A stretch of 64,000 nt of DNA from Monosporascus cannonballus (GCA_004154925.1 QJNS01000100.1:124001-188000), one strand, 5' to 3'; positions 1 to 11,483 are shown, numbered from the stretch's first letter. The notes: generated by a model not told the origin, from the letters alone. Program-made: numbers and translations.

Positions 1-2639
1 GGATTATTTCATAATTATTTTATTAATTTTATTTAAATGGCCTGTTACGAAAAATTCGAAAGTATTAAAAAAGTACAAATTTAATTGTCGGCCGATTACC
101 GTTCCGATATATTATCCGCAATATTTTTGTAAACGGATTTAAAAAGCTTATATAAATTTAATTAAGTATTTTAAAAGCGTTACAAAAACTTGCGGAATAT
201 TTTTAATTACTTTATTCCAAAATAACAACCTTTATATAATTTATTATTGGCGGAAATCGTTTTAAGTAAAAGATATTTATATTTTACGGTAATTTTATTA
301 ATACTCGAATATTTAATTTTTAATTAAAATAATATATAAGCTAAAAAAAGTATTAAAATAATATATTTAATACTTAATGCTTTTAAATAACCTGGATTAA
401 TATATTTAAGTTACAATTATAATTTAAGATAAGAAATAAGTTATCGTATTAAAGCCGAAAAGGGAAAACCGTTCGAAAACCACCTGCCGCCGCCGTTACG
501 ATTATTACTAAATATAACGAAAAAAGAAAATAACAAATAAATCGTTTTAATATGCCGAACAGTAAAAAGTCTAATAATAAAACCTAGAGGAGAATATTGA
601 AAAAGGTGCAAAAAAGGCGCAGAAAAAAACCTAAGTATAAATATACGAAATCGAAAAAAAGGTATAAACGGAATACGAAATTATTATATTTAAAAAGCTT
701 CAAACGAAATAAAAATAAATAAAATAATATTAAACTATTAAATACAAGTTAAATCTATAAATATTTTCTTATATCATTATAATTTCGATCTTTTAGTAAA
801 ATATTATTTATTTAAGTTTTGTTTATTTTAAATTAATAAATTTATTTCCCATTTTAATTTTCGTATGTAAAAAATATTATTCTTTATTTATATATTATTT
901 TAAATTATTAGTATTGTAATATAATATTTCCAAAAATTTAAAAAAATATATAAATGTTTTACATATTTATTTATATATAGTTAATTATTTTTTAAACAAT
1001 TTCCAATTTAAGTAAGACTATTAATATATTAAAATTAATTTCGAATTATTTCATATTTGTATTTATAACTTCGTTAATTTACTAAGTATTTCATATATAA
1101 ATTATTAGATATTTTAATTAAAAATATATACGTTATATATATAAAAATTACAAAATAGTTTTATTTTTTCCTATTATATATATTTAAAAAATTAAGTATT
1201 TACTTTAACGTTTCTCATTTATTTCAAACTTCTTTATTATTTTCTTTTTAATTTATCTTTTTAATTTTATGAGTTAGGTGTAATTATATTAAATTATGCA
1301 AGCTTTTATGTTTATTATATATAATTATATATCGGTTAAAATAATTATAAAATAATTATTTTTCGATCTTCTTTTAATTAATTCATAATTATGGCATTAA
1401 AACGGGAACGTCGCAAAGATAACGAATTATTATCTTAAAACTTTTATACAAAAAAAGCCCGTAAACGCCTTATAAATCTTTTACCAACCTAATATAATAT
1501 TAAAAAAGGTCCACATAAGCTTAAATAAACTGTCAAACGTAAACTTACAAATTTAACGGCGTAAAATCCTGGTACAAATTCCGCGGAAATAAAACCGCAA
1601 ATATAAATCGTTTCGTAATAAAAAAAGGATTAATAATATATATTGTTTTACGATTATTTTAATTTTATATTAACAAAATTAGCTGTACGTAAAAAAGACA
1701 ATTTTAATAAGTCGAAATTAAAAAAATAATTACGAAACATAATATTATTACTTCGAATAACAAAAATTCCGTTTATTACGATATCGACGATAATATTAAT
1801 AAAGCTTATTACGTTAAAAATAAAAATACAAATAATATACGTTATTAAAATATATTATAATTACTGGAATATATTATTTTTAATTTGGCAAATAAATCGA
1901 TTTAAAATATAATTAACCATTTTTATATAATTATCCGTTAAATATATTTTGCATAAAAAAATAAAAATATATATATAAATAGATAAAAATATTTATTACC
2001 TTCATACAGCGGCTCTAAAGTATATAAAATTAGCAAATATAAAATTACAGTATATTAAATATTTGTTAATTATTACTAATTAATTATATTTTAATTATTT
2101 TATATATTAATATAATTTCAATATTTGTTATGTATTTGGAATAACGGTTAACCTTTTATAAATAACGAATTTTTATCTGATATCCTTTTATATAAAATTA
2201 AAATTAACTTAATAACCAAAATCCTACTTATTAACCGATACAAAATTATAAAGTATATTATCAAATATATTACGGATATTTTGTTATAATTTCGCGTATG
2301 CCTAAATATTATATCCTTTTTGTAATAAATACTTATAAACGTAAATAATTCGAATATCGATATTAAGGCCGAAAATGCTAATAAAATAATTTTTATTTTC
2401 CGTGTTTTAAATTTTATTTATTTTATAATTATTATATTTATTAATTTTTTAATATTATTTTAACCTTTTTTAAATTTAGCAAATAAATTAATTTATTAGT
2501 TAAATTCATTATTTTATAATTTTTATTACTATTATTATTATTGCGGTTATTTATTGAAAATTATATATTTTTATTTACAAAAATATATTAGTTATAAGAT
2601 TAATTTTTAATGTTTTTTTAAATATCTTTAATTTTTAAC
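1..2639. repeat. RIP-degraded AT-rich repeat sequence
   Basis: The stretch is extremely AT-rich and TpA-rich, with no open frame of useful length on either strand. This is what RIP leaves of repeated DNA in ascomycetes. I could not assign it to one of the LTR families resolved on the right side of the window. It ends at the target duplication of the solo LTR beginning at 2640, so it was already in place when that LTR's parent element inserted. Confidence 0.7.
1391..1606 (+). pseudogene. Relic reading frame with TAA stops only
   Basis: From an ATG at 1391 one frame stays protein-like, very rich in Lys and Arg, and is broken only by TAA codons (for example at 1436, 1490 and 1526). If those are mutated CAA codons, the pattern is the CpA to TpA change expected of RIP. 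The encoded family is not recognised. It may be part of a transposon gag or a DNA-binding protein, or a chance frame in AT-rich DNA. Confidence 0.25.
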
Positions 2640-2845
2640 TGTAAGATAATGGATAGCTGTGAGCTGGGTGAGGTGATCTCCGACCAGTCGTAAAGCAGAT
2701 TCCAAGAAGTAAGTGTATTAGGTTACTTCCATCTGGCGTTTCCCACTAGCTGCCAGATAGTGGATTTATACTAGTAAGTGGGTCGGTGGCTGATCGGTGG
2801 CTGGTCGGCTACCAGCCTCATCCTCATAGGGGCTGTCTTCTCACA
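2640..2845 (-). mobile_element. Solo LTR, unmutated, family D
   Basis: A 206-bp unit begins TGTAAGATAATGG and ends GTCTTCTCACA, so read on the minus strand it has canonical TG...CA ends. It is flanked by an exact 5-bp duplication, TTAAC (2635-2639 and 2846-2850). Its reverse complement matches the 207-bp LTR at 51414-51620 nearly base for base, apart from G to A and C to T changes there. No internal element sequence is attached on either side, so this is a solo LTR left by recombination between the two LTRs. Unlike everything around it, it keeps normal GC content. Confidence 0.88.
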
Positions 2846-2850
2846 TTAAC

Positions 2851-3824
2851 GAATTTCGGCTCTCATATTATTTTAGCCGATACGATTTCCGTAATATCCC
2901 AAAATGGAAAAAGAAATATTTGCGCTTAGTTATATAATAAAAAAAAGATAATTTTATTCTTAGTTTTCGCGTCGCCAAATTAAGTCAAATCTTATATAAA
3001 AGCGAAAATTACCGCGATTAACTGTATTTAAACGTAACGTAACATATTAATAAATTTATTCGTTAATAAAATAATTATAAAATAATTTAATTTTTTTTAG
3101 AATCTGTATTAATGCGTACCGGGTATACGGTAAATTCTTTGGCATTTTTTTACCTAAAACTATCAGTTTTGTTAATCGCCGCGCTTTAAATAAAAAGTTT
3201 TTTATTTGGTATTTCCTTATAATGTACTAAAATATCGTTCTGCCCGTTATAATGCCAAACGTATACTTATTACGAAATAATCTATTACCTGTATTTATTA
3301 TATTATGCAAAATTATAAGTTAAACAATATATAATAAAACTGTCTTTAAACGTAATTAGATATTTTTATACGAAAATAATAATAATTAATCGGATAAACA
3401 AATTTATAACTTATTCGAAAAATTATTCGTTATATTTAAAATTTTATTAAATAAAGTTTTTATAAAAAGAGTAATACTTTTAATTATATCTATATCGAAT
3501 ATCTTTTTGTTATTTTTAAAATTATAAGTATCAAGTTTAATTTAAATAAAGTTATTAAATAAAAAAATTAAAATAAAATAAAATTAATCATTTTTATAAC
3601 GTAAACTTCTTAGTTTGGACATAAATAAATTTTTAATATTTATTATATAAATATAAAAATATAATTATTTTAAATTATTTTTAATAATACGTTACTTAAT
3701 ATTATGTAATTATAATATTAATAAAAATTATTTTAAATTGTTTTTACAATATTATTTAATTTATTTAATATATACTTTAAATTTTAAACCAAATTAAATA
3801 TTTTGTACGAGTATTAAAATTCTT
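2851..3824. repeat. RIP-degraded AT-rich sequence
   Basis: AT-rich, stop-dense sequence between the solo LTR and the gene island. No conserved protein motif could be read in any frame. It is probably an old transposon relic of unknown family. Confidence 0.6.
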
Positions 3825-3968
3825 ATAAGTCATCCGTAAGTATTTTTGTATTTAGAAAAACTTTTACGGGTATCCGATAAATAATATGGAATTCCCATAA
3901 GTAACCCGTAGGTATTCTTGAATTTTAGGAAATTCCTACAGGTAACCCGTAGGAATTCCGCGTTACCT
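3825..3968 (+). repeat. 72-bp tandem repeat, two copies
   Basis: Two units start at 3825 and 3897, both beginning ATAAGT followed by (A/T)CCGTA, then GTATT, TTG and ATTT at matching offsets. The first copy is AT-shifted and the second keeps CCCGTAGG. GTAACCCGTAGG recurs inside the second unit and its complement CCTACGGG follows at 3965-3972, giving nested inverted repeats. The tract sits exactly where composition changes from AT-rich to GC-balanced. Confidence 0.55.
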
Positions 3969-4200
3969 ACGGGACCCCACGGGTCCGTGGGTAACAGTGC
4001 ATGGGTGGGTATTCCCTCGCCCTAGGTATATGAGAATTGTAACCGCTGTTCTCAATCAATTCAATGTGCAGTGCAGTAAATAAGTCGACACTGGTAGTGA
4101 GACTAGGATTGTTGAGTCAGCAGCTCTAAACCACATCGGAGCCATCGGCCCGGCCCGGTGGCGCGAACCGGCCCCATTAGAAGTCGGAGTCTCCTCGGAG
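3969..4200. other. GC-balanced boundary segment, possible LTR tail
   Basis: A near-palindrome (ACCCCACGGGTCCGTGGGT, 3974-3992) is followed by a TATATGAGAA stretch, CTGTTCTCAATCAATTCAAT and then GACACTGGTAGTGAGAC. The order of TATA-like box, TCTCAATCAATTCAAT and TGGTA-type sequence resembles the end of a Copia-type LTR and the start of its primer-binding region. No partner LTR or target duplication was found, so the assignment is a guess. Confidence 0.25.
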
Positions 4201-4439
4201 GTATCTAGTAATTATAAACCAAGCCTAAAAAAAATTTGTCTACAGTACCGTCATAGAGTGCCATCCTTAAGGTGTGCCAGCTCTCCCCTATCCGCCTCCG
4301 ATCCCGCTCTCAAACTCTAAACACATAGTCCCGGTCTCCAGCTCCTCACCGCCTCCGACTCCGCCGGCCGGCCGCGCATAATATCGCGGGGTTTCGAAAA
4401 CTTTTAGGCTTCTTCGTTGCAACACAAGGTTCCACGACA

Positions 4440-5921
4440 ATGGCTGCGGAATCCAACGAGGTGATGCACGAGGAGCCTGGGCAACCTCGCGAGTTGCCCA
4501 CCGAGTCCACACCGCTGCTCCCCGACCCGGAGGAGCCGCTGAAGGCCCTCATCGGCGACGAGGACCAGAGCCGGCGGTCGGAGCTGTGGCTGCTGGTGCG
4601 GTACTGCGCGCCCCTCGTGGCCACGTACCTGCTGCAGTTCTCGCACACCGTCATCACGACCTTCGTCGCGGGCCACCTGAGCGCTGACGACCTGGCCGCC
4701 GCCAGCGTGGGCATGACGACGATGAACATCGTCGGGTTCGCGACCATCGAGGGCATGGCGACGGCGCTCGACACGCTCTGCGCGCAGGCGTACGGGTCCG
4801 GGAACCTCGTCGGCGTCGGGCTGCACGTGCAGCGCATGCTGTTGCTGATGGCGCTCGCCTGCATGCCCATCGGCGCCGTGTGGCTGTGGTCACCGCGGAT
4901 CCTGGCGCTGTTCGTGCGCCAGCGCCACCTGGCCCTCATGGCGGGCTCGTTCCTGCGGAACAGCCTCGTGGGGCTCCCGGGCTACGCGTCGTTCGAGGCG
5001 CTCAAGCGCTTCCTGCAGGCGCAGGGCGACTTCCGCGCCGCCGTGGTCGTGCTCGTCGTGTGCACGGCGGCCAACGCCTTCCTGAGCTGGCTGCTCGCGT
5101 TCAGGCTGGGCATGGGCCTCGAGGGCGCCGCCCTCGGCGCCGCCCTCACCAACAACCTGCGCCCGCTGCTGCTGCTCTTCTACGTCGCCGTGCTGCCCGC
5201 CGGCCGCTGGTCGCACCAGTGCTGGGGCGGGTTCTCGCGCGAGGCCCTCTCCGGGTGGGGGTCCATGGTCGAGCTGTCGATCGCCGGGTCGGCCGTCAAC
5301 CTGGGCGAGTGGGCTGCGTTCGAGATCGTCGCCTTCAGCACCTCGTACCTGGGCACCGCGCACCTGGCGGCCCAGTCGGTGCTGACGACCATCTCGGTCG
5401 TGTCGTGGCACGTGCCCTTCTCGGTCAGCGTGGCGGCGAGCACGCGCGTCGGCCACCTCGTGGGGGCCGGGCTCGTGTCGGCGGCGCGGCGCGCCGCCCT
5501 TTTGTACGCCTGCGTCTTCGCGTCCGTTGGCTGCTTCGACGGGCTCGTCATCTTCCTGCTGCGACACCGGCTGCCGCGGTTCTTATCCGAGGACCCGTAC
5601 GTCTGCGAGCTAGCCACGGGAACCATGCTCGCCGTGTCCGTGTTCCAGATCATCGACGCCATCATCTGCGGCACTAACGGCATGCTTCGTGGTCTCGGGC
5701 GTCAGTCCGTCGCTGCTTGCGTTGTGTTCGCGGTCAACTACCTCGCGGCTGTCCCATTGGCGATATGGCTCGAGCTCGGCCCGCCGGACTTGAGGTTGAA
5801 CGGTGTCTGGATCGGCATCGGGAGCGGAATGGTGCTGATCGCCGTCATTGAAACTTTGTATATGAAGCTGTTGAGGTGGCAAGATTGCGTGGACGTGGTG
5901 AAGACGAGGGAAGGATTATAG
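4440..5921 (+). CDS. MATE-family multidrug/toxin efflux transporter
   Basis: A single-exon gene encoding 493 residues, a normal length for the family. MATE transporters export organic cations and toxic compounds, driven by a proton or sodium gradient. The hydrophilic N-terminus holds ESTPLLPD, a motif common just before the first membrane segment in fungal MATE and vacuolar transporters. About twelve hydrophobic segments follow from residue 50 in two similar halves. In the first half TVITTFVAGHLSADDLAAAS and DTLCAQAYGSG are typical MATE signatures. In the second, LGTAHLAAQSVL and AASTRVGHLVGAG repeat the same pattern. The ATG at 4440 is the first in frame, directly after the AT-rich flank and leader. 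Strong third-position GC shows it has escaped RIP. It converges with the mIF-2 gene downstream. Plasma-membrane or vacuolar location and substrate are not shown by the sequence. Confidence 0.9.
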   Translation: MAAESNEVMHEEPGQPRELPTESTPLLPDPEEPLKALIGDEDQSRRSELWLLVRYCAPLVATYLLQFSHTVITTFVAGHLSADDLAAASVGMTTMNIVGFATIEGMATALDTLCAQAYGSGNLVGVGLHVQRMLLLMALACMPIGAVWLWSPRILALFVRQRHLALMAGSFLRNSLVGLPGYASFEALKRFLQAQGDFRAAVVVLVVCTAANAFLSWLLAFRLGMGLEGAALGAALTNNLRPLLLLFYVAVLPAGRWSHQCWGGFSREALSGWGSMVELSIAGSAVNLGEWAAFEIVAFSTSYLGTAHLAAQSVLTTISVVSWHVPFSVSVAASTRVGHLVGAGLVSAARRAALLYACVFASVGCFDGLVIFLLRHRLPRFLSEDPYVCELATGTMLAVSVFQIIDAIICGTNGMLRGLGRQSVAACVVFAVNYLAAVPLAIWLELGPPDLRLNGVWIGIGSGMVLIAVIETLYMKLLRWQDCVDVVKTREGL

Positions 5922-6457
5922 ATATCAGCCATACCTTAAGGGGAAGTGGAGGAACCATAGAGAGCAAGTGGATGACCGCAACCTACGACTAAAATATGGG
6001 AATCGAATCTAGAATTTAGCAATGATAATACCTTATTATTTATTTGCGGATAACGAAGTTTACAAGTATTCGATTGAGCAAGGAAAAGACTTGCATAAGA
6101 CGGCAGCGATGTGATAGATACTTAGGTAGCCGTGCCTAGGTACGAGGCAGCTCAACTCTTATGGTCAGAGCCTGCTCTTATTCAGATGCTCTGTGCCGAT
6201 GGTCTGTTTCCAGCAAGCATGTGTAGTCTAAATGCGCTTTGCATGCTTTATGCACGTCATCGTAAGATCTCTCCCGCCCCCAACCCCAATGTCATGAGCC
6301 CGTTTACAGGAGATCCTGTCCCGTATGATACAATACAGTTTTTGTATACCAGCACCTATTCCCCGTTGTATGATACACGGTGATATCTTGCACCCCGCTC
6401 CTCGCCTCCCGAACAATAGCACGTCCACACCCCAGTCCACTCCAGATGTTCGTGGAC
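5922..6457. other. Intergenic spacer between convergent genes
   Basis: Non-coding spacer where the MATE and mIF-2 transcripts converge. AATAATACC and TTATTATTTA stretches around 6021-6043 could serve as 3'-end signals for the MATE transcript. I see no gene. Confidence 0.5.
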
Positions 6458-9400
6458 CTACGACAGCTTCCGCTCGGTGCGTATCTCCTCATAGGCCTGG
6501 ATCTGGTCGCCGACCTCGAGGTCCTGGAACTCCTCGAAGCCCATGCCGCACTCGGTGCCCTTGTGCATCTCCGTGACATCCTTCTTCAGATGCTTCAGGG
6601 TCTCCAACTTGCCTGTTTTCGCGAGACACACCCGCCTAGTTAGCACCGCCAATGGCAATATCTATGAAGGAGGATGGAGACAAAGCAAAACAGGAAAAGA
6701 TGGAAACCCACCATCGAAGATCTTCTTCCCGGCTCTGAAGACCCTGTACAGAGCGCCCTTCGAGACGACGCCGTTCCGGACCCTGCAGCCCGCAATGTTC
6801 TTGTACTGGTGACCTTTTATATTGATGGGGAATATCTCGAGCACCTCAGCCTCGCCGAGGACCTTGCTGCTGATCTCCGGGCCTAGGTAGCTGCTGAGGA
6901 TGTTCTTGACGTCGTCGACGAGGTGGTAGATGACGTTGTGGTCGAGGATGCGGACGCCCTGGTCCTCAGAGAGCCGGCGGATGTGTCCGGAGATGGGTGC
7001 CGCGAAGTTGATGATAACGCTGGACGACATGGCAGCGTGCTCGACGTCGAACTCGGTGATGGAACCCGTGCCGGAGCGCAGCACCCGCGGCTGCACCTCG
7101 TGGTTCCCGACCTCCTGGACCGCGGCGCACACAGCCTCGACAGACCCGTGCACGTCACCCTTGATGATGAAATTGACCATCTTCGTGGCGCCCTCTCCTT
7201 CGGCACCCTCCGCGCTCTCCGCGGCGGCCGCGGCGGCTGCCTCGGCCGCATGCTGCTTCGCCTGAATGTACTGCGAGGCCTTGCGGCTGTTCCAGTTACC
7301 GCCCAAGGGCGCGCGGATGCCGCTTTCTTGTAGCGCAGCCTTCTCGCGGACGCGCTTCTCCTGGTGCTGCCTCCGGGTCTCGGCGATGGTCTCGTAGTCG
7401 GCAGCATCCTTCTGCTGGTCTCGAAGGCTCTCGCGGTATTCGGCCGCATCCTTGACCCGGGCTTCGTCTTCGCCCTGGATGACCTCGTCGCCGGCGGCGG
7501 GGAGGTCTTTCCAGCCCAGGATCTCGACGGGCGTGCCGGGCGGCGCCTCCTTAACCTGGTTGCCCGCCTCATCACGCATGCTGCGAATCCTGGCCCACGT
7601 CAGTCCCGCAGCGATATAGTCGCCGGGACGTAGAGTGCCGCGCTTCACGAGCACCGTTGCCGTTTTGCCAATGGGCTTGAGGCTACTCTCAAGGACCCAG
7701 CCCTCCGCGGGACCATCCCTCTCGGCGCGCATGTCGAGGATTTCGGCTAGGGTGAGGATGTTCTCTTCCAGATCCTCCATGCCCTGGCCGGTCTTGCCGC
7801 TGACTAATACGACCTGGACATCGCCACCGAAATCCTCGATCTCGACACCGCTGCGCGCCAAGTCTGCTTTCACCTGGTCTATGCTCGCGCCGTCCCTGTC
7901 GATTTTGCTGATGGCCACGATAATAGGCACCTTGTGCGTACGGGCGTGTCTCAAAGCCTCGAGGGTCTGCGGCTTGACGCTGTCATCTGCGGCTACGACC
8001 AAGACGACTATATCCGTGACTTGGGCACCACGTTCTCGCATTGTCAAGAATGCAGCGTGCCCGGGCGTGTCCAGGAAGGTAATCACCTTCCCAGATGATA
8101 AGCTTACCGAGAAGGCGCCAATATGCTGCGTGATGCCGCCGTGTTCCTGTGCCGCGACGGAAGACTTCCGTAGATAATCAAGCAGTGTCGTCTTCCCATG
8201 GTCGACGTGACCCATGATCGTGACAACAGGGGGCCGCGGAGGTAACACAGACGGATCCTCGGGTGGAGGGCGAGGTCTGAGATCCCGGGAAGCACCAAGG
8301 TCGACCGTAGGCTCGAAACCGTATTCCATTGCTACAAGCGCAGCAGTCTCACCGGCCATGATGCTGTCAAGCGTAACCCCTTCGAAGCCCAACTCGCCCA
8401 GCTGCAGCAAAAACACGTCGGGCTTCACCTTCAGGGCCTCAGCTAGTGCGTTAATACGGATCAACTCGGGCAGACGTATGGGCGTGGGTCCTCTGCGCGC
8501 AGCTTCTTTTTGCGCTTTCCGCTCGGCTTTCAGCCTGCGCTTCTCTTCGTAGGGATCATAGACGTCATCCTCCTCAAACATTTCGTCTTCATCATATCTG
8601 TCTGTTCGACTAGACTTTCTCGACGTCCCACGGCCTCTCCGGCTTTTTCTATCCTCAGAAGGATCTTGCAGCTCCCGCTTCCCTCGATCCCGACCTTTAG
8701 CTTTCCGTTCCTCTACTGGTTCGTCCACGTAAATTTCCGCCCGGCGATTGTCCGTGGGCGTAGAACTAGGGATGTCTGGGGTGGAACCCAAACCACCAAG
8801 AACGGACTCCGGCTCGTCTTTTGAGACGTATGGATCAGGCTTGCGGTATTCAACTTTCTTGTCGAACTCCTTGCCCCAGTCGTCTTGCACCTTCGACTGT
8901 GAGCCCTTTTCGAATTTCTGATCGATGGCCTTGTCCCATTCATCTTGCACCTTCAGTCGCGACTCTTTTCCGTCGTAGAGGTTTTCCGTCATCATAGCCC
9001 AGAAATCATTGCTGTTAGTCTTCTCCGGTGCCGCCTTTCTGGCAAGTAGGCTCCAGGAATTAGACTCCTCCGTTCTGTTGCTCGCCGGCGCTACCTTTCT
9101 CCCAGGTAGCCCCCAAGAATTAGTCCTTTCCGCTCTGCCGCTAGCGGCCCCCCATACTCCTGTATCAGGTTGCCGCTTTGAGATGGTGCCATTAGTCGTG
9201 CTAGGCGTTTGATCGAGCTCCTGCGGTGTGTATGTGGTATTGCCGGACAAGGGGCTGCGAGGACGCCACGTCTCGGGATTGGGGTATATGGTGTTTTCAC
9301 GGCGACCAAACGTCTCACCATTACGTGCTGTACGACTGCTTTTGGTCCCCTGCTTCTCAAAGGTATCCCAAGGTTGCGCAGAGGCGCCGGCTTGGATCCC

Positions 9401-11134
9401 CGTAGACGGCCTGTTAAACCCATCCTCTGGGAAGGTACTGCGAACCGTCCTTGCCATCCCACCCCAGCCACCCGGGCTGGCTTGGCTCTTCGTAGAAGAG
9501 TTGTCAATAGGCTTATGTATACCGCCTTCCGGAAAAGTGCTGCGAGCCATTCTTGCCATACTGCCCCATCCACTCGCAAGACCTTGGCTCCTAGGAGGAA
9601 GCTTATCAGCACCACCCCCCGGTAAGGTGCTTCGGGGCGTGCTAGCCAAATCACCCAGTCCACCCACGCTACCAGGCATCACCTTGTTGGCTGCAGGTGG
9701 CATATTCTGAGTGGACTGTGAGTTAACCTCTGGCGTCTCCGATCCCTGTGGTCCGCTAGGTGAAAATTCGTCTGTACGTAGCGCTTCCGAAAGGCCGGAC
9801 GCGGCATTGACTCCCACGCTAGCTTGGCCCTTCGGGGAAAGCCTATCAACGCCGTCTTCCGGAAAAGTGCTGCGAACCTTTCTTGCCATGCTCTCCCATT
9901 CCCTTGAATTACTAGGCATCGGTTTCTTGGTTCCGGATGAAATAGCCTGAGTGGGCCGTAAATCAGACCTTGGGGCCTCCGGTCCCTGTAGCCCACTAGG
10001 GGGTGATGTGTCTGTACGCAGAGTTTCTGCGAGACCGGGCGTGGCACTGCCTTGTAGGGGCGGTTGGGCGCCGTTTTCATTAAGTTTTGCGTTCTGTAGC
10101 GCGCTCCCCTCTTCGTTAGGGGGCTGAGCTTGGCTTTTCGTAGACGGCCTATTAATACTATCGTCCGGAAACCTACTTCGGGCCGTCTTTGCCATGTTGC
10201 CCCATCCACCTGCACTACTGGGTACCGGTCTCTTAGCTGTAGAAGGCCTATCCTGAGCGGACTTTGAATTAGAGCTCAGTGTGTCCGGCCTCTGTGGGCC
10301 GTTAGGCGAAAATGCGCCCGTACGCAACGTTTCCGCAAGATCGGACGCGGAATTGCCTTGTTGTGGCGGCTGGGCACCGTTTATGCTAGGTAGAGCGCTC
10401 TGTGTCAAACTCCTCTCTTCGTTAGATGGCTGAGAAGAGGAGTTTCGCGGCGGGGGGACGGGGGGGGGGCTGCCCGTCTTGTCCAGTAAGGAGGGGGTTT
10501 GTGGAAGACCGGGATCTGGAGTCGACACCTCCCCCGAGTTTTGCGGCGCAGAAGGTGGTAGACTTCCACTTGGTGGATGAGGGCCGGAGTTGGCCGATCC
10601 ACTCGATAGTGACGAGGCACTGCTCTGCCTCTGTGTGCTCCCTATATCTCTGGGCTTAGGAATATCGGCGGCCGCGCTCCTCGGCGGAGCCGCATTTCGT
10701 CGCGCGAGCAGTTGGGAGCGGGCGCTGAGTTCGCGCTCGTTTAGCACGCTACCTTGTCCGGCAGCCGCACCCGGACTTGCTTGTAGTCGGCCCGCGAAAG
10801 TCGGTTTGCCCCAGTTGCCACCTCCTCCTAGGGGCCCAACCGGCCGTCTGGGGGGCGCCGTCGGTCCCATGGCACTTCTGGGGGCCGGATTGCCTCCTCC
10901 TCCCCCGACAGCCGAGATGCTATTACTATCATTCCAGAGCCGTCTGGCGCCCGTGAAGGCGCGGTGCCGGGGCGGGGCGAGTCGTTGCGAAAGGCGATGC
11001 CGGCAGAATGCGCATATTGAAGTGCCATCTCGCTACCGAGCCGGAAGCCCCGTTAGCAAAAGCCAGCCAGGCTTGGTCGCAGAGGATTTGCTGGAAAGGT
11101 AGGTACGTACCCGCAATGCGCTCCCTCTCAGCAT
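6458..11134 (-). CDS. Mitochondrial translation initiation factor IF-2, three exons
   Basis: Model: complement(join(6458..6612, 6712..11032, 11111..11134)), 1499 residues. The GTPase brings initiator tRNA to the mitochondrial ribosome. The C-terminal intron (99 bp, GTGGGT...ACAG, branch GCTAAC) restores the conserved end GKLETLKHLKKDV...GMGFEEFQDLEVGD. The first intron (78 bp, GTACGT...GGTAG, branch GCTAAC) joins a 24-nt exon reading MLRGSALR to a frame containing CAFCRHRLSQRL, typical of fungal mitochondrial targeting regions. Without it the frame runs into a stop at 11033-11035. Domains: low-complexity repeat-bearing N-terminus (to about 630), coiled Lys/Arg/Glu region, IF2 N-domain near 890, G domain with GHVDHGKT (949-956), GGITQHIGA and DTPGH, then IF2 domains II to IV. 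The G4 box reads SKID instead of NKID. It is much longer than bacterial IF-2 because of the N-terminal repeats. Divergent from the membrane-protein gene at 11484. Confidence 0.93.
9430..10340 (-). repeat. Internal repeats in the mIF-2 N-terminal region
   Basis: Five copies of a motif of the form WG(S/N/G)MA...RSTFPE lie at about 10167-10210, 9860-9902, 9620-9661, 9530-9571 and 9430-9470. Three copies of a second motif, (A/S)E(T/A)LRT...(S/P)P(N/S)G, lie near 10297-10340, 9988-10032 and 9750-9792, spaced 309 and 240 bp apart. The repeats alternate, so the unit that expanded is about 80-103 residues long. They are coding repeats within exon 2, in frame throughout. Confidence 0.8.
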
Positions 11135-11483
11135 CCTGTCGGGTTCCTTCGCCGCAAGTTGTTATGCGGCATCTGAGGGCTGCAGGAAAGCCGGCGTTGT
11201 TGCCGAGATGGTCGTGGAGTTTTGTCGAAGACCACCCTAAAAATAATCGGGGCCTCGGTGTTAAGATGACCGGTTATGACAGTCTTTCGTATACTGCACA
11301 GCCACATAAAACCCCCTGTAGATCTCTGTAGCCTCAGCCACCTCTCTGTGGATCCACGTCAGCCCATCCGCGAAATTTCCATGGGAAGTACATGGAGTAC
11401 CTCGGAATGAATCAACAGAAACTCAAGTCTTCAACAATTAAAGTTCCTTTCATACTTGCACTTAAAACTTTACCCTTCCACAA
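11135..11483. promoter_or_regulatory. Divergent promoter region
   Basis: About 350 bp separate the inferred mIF-2 start (11134, minus) from the membrane-protein ATG (11484, plus). Both promoters must lie here. No specific element is identified with confidence; the part next to 11484 is pyrimidine-rich (CTTCAACAATT, TTCCTTTCATACTTG), as is common before fungal start codons. Confidence 0.45.

Noticed and set aside
4346..5882. Long frames on the minus strand and other plus frames across the MATE gene
   Set aside because: They are shadows of a high-GC coding sequence; none carries a domain, while the 493-residue plus frame matches MATE throughout.
6883..7575. A 230-codon minus frame inside mIF-2
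   Set aside because: It is an Arg/Ser-rich out-of-frame shadow of IF-2 domains II to III.
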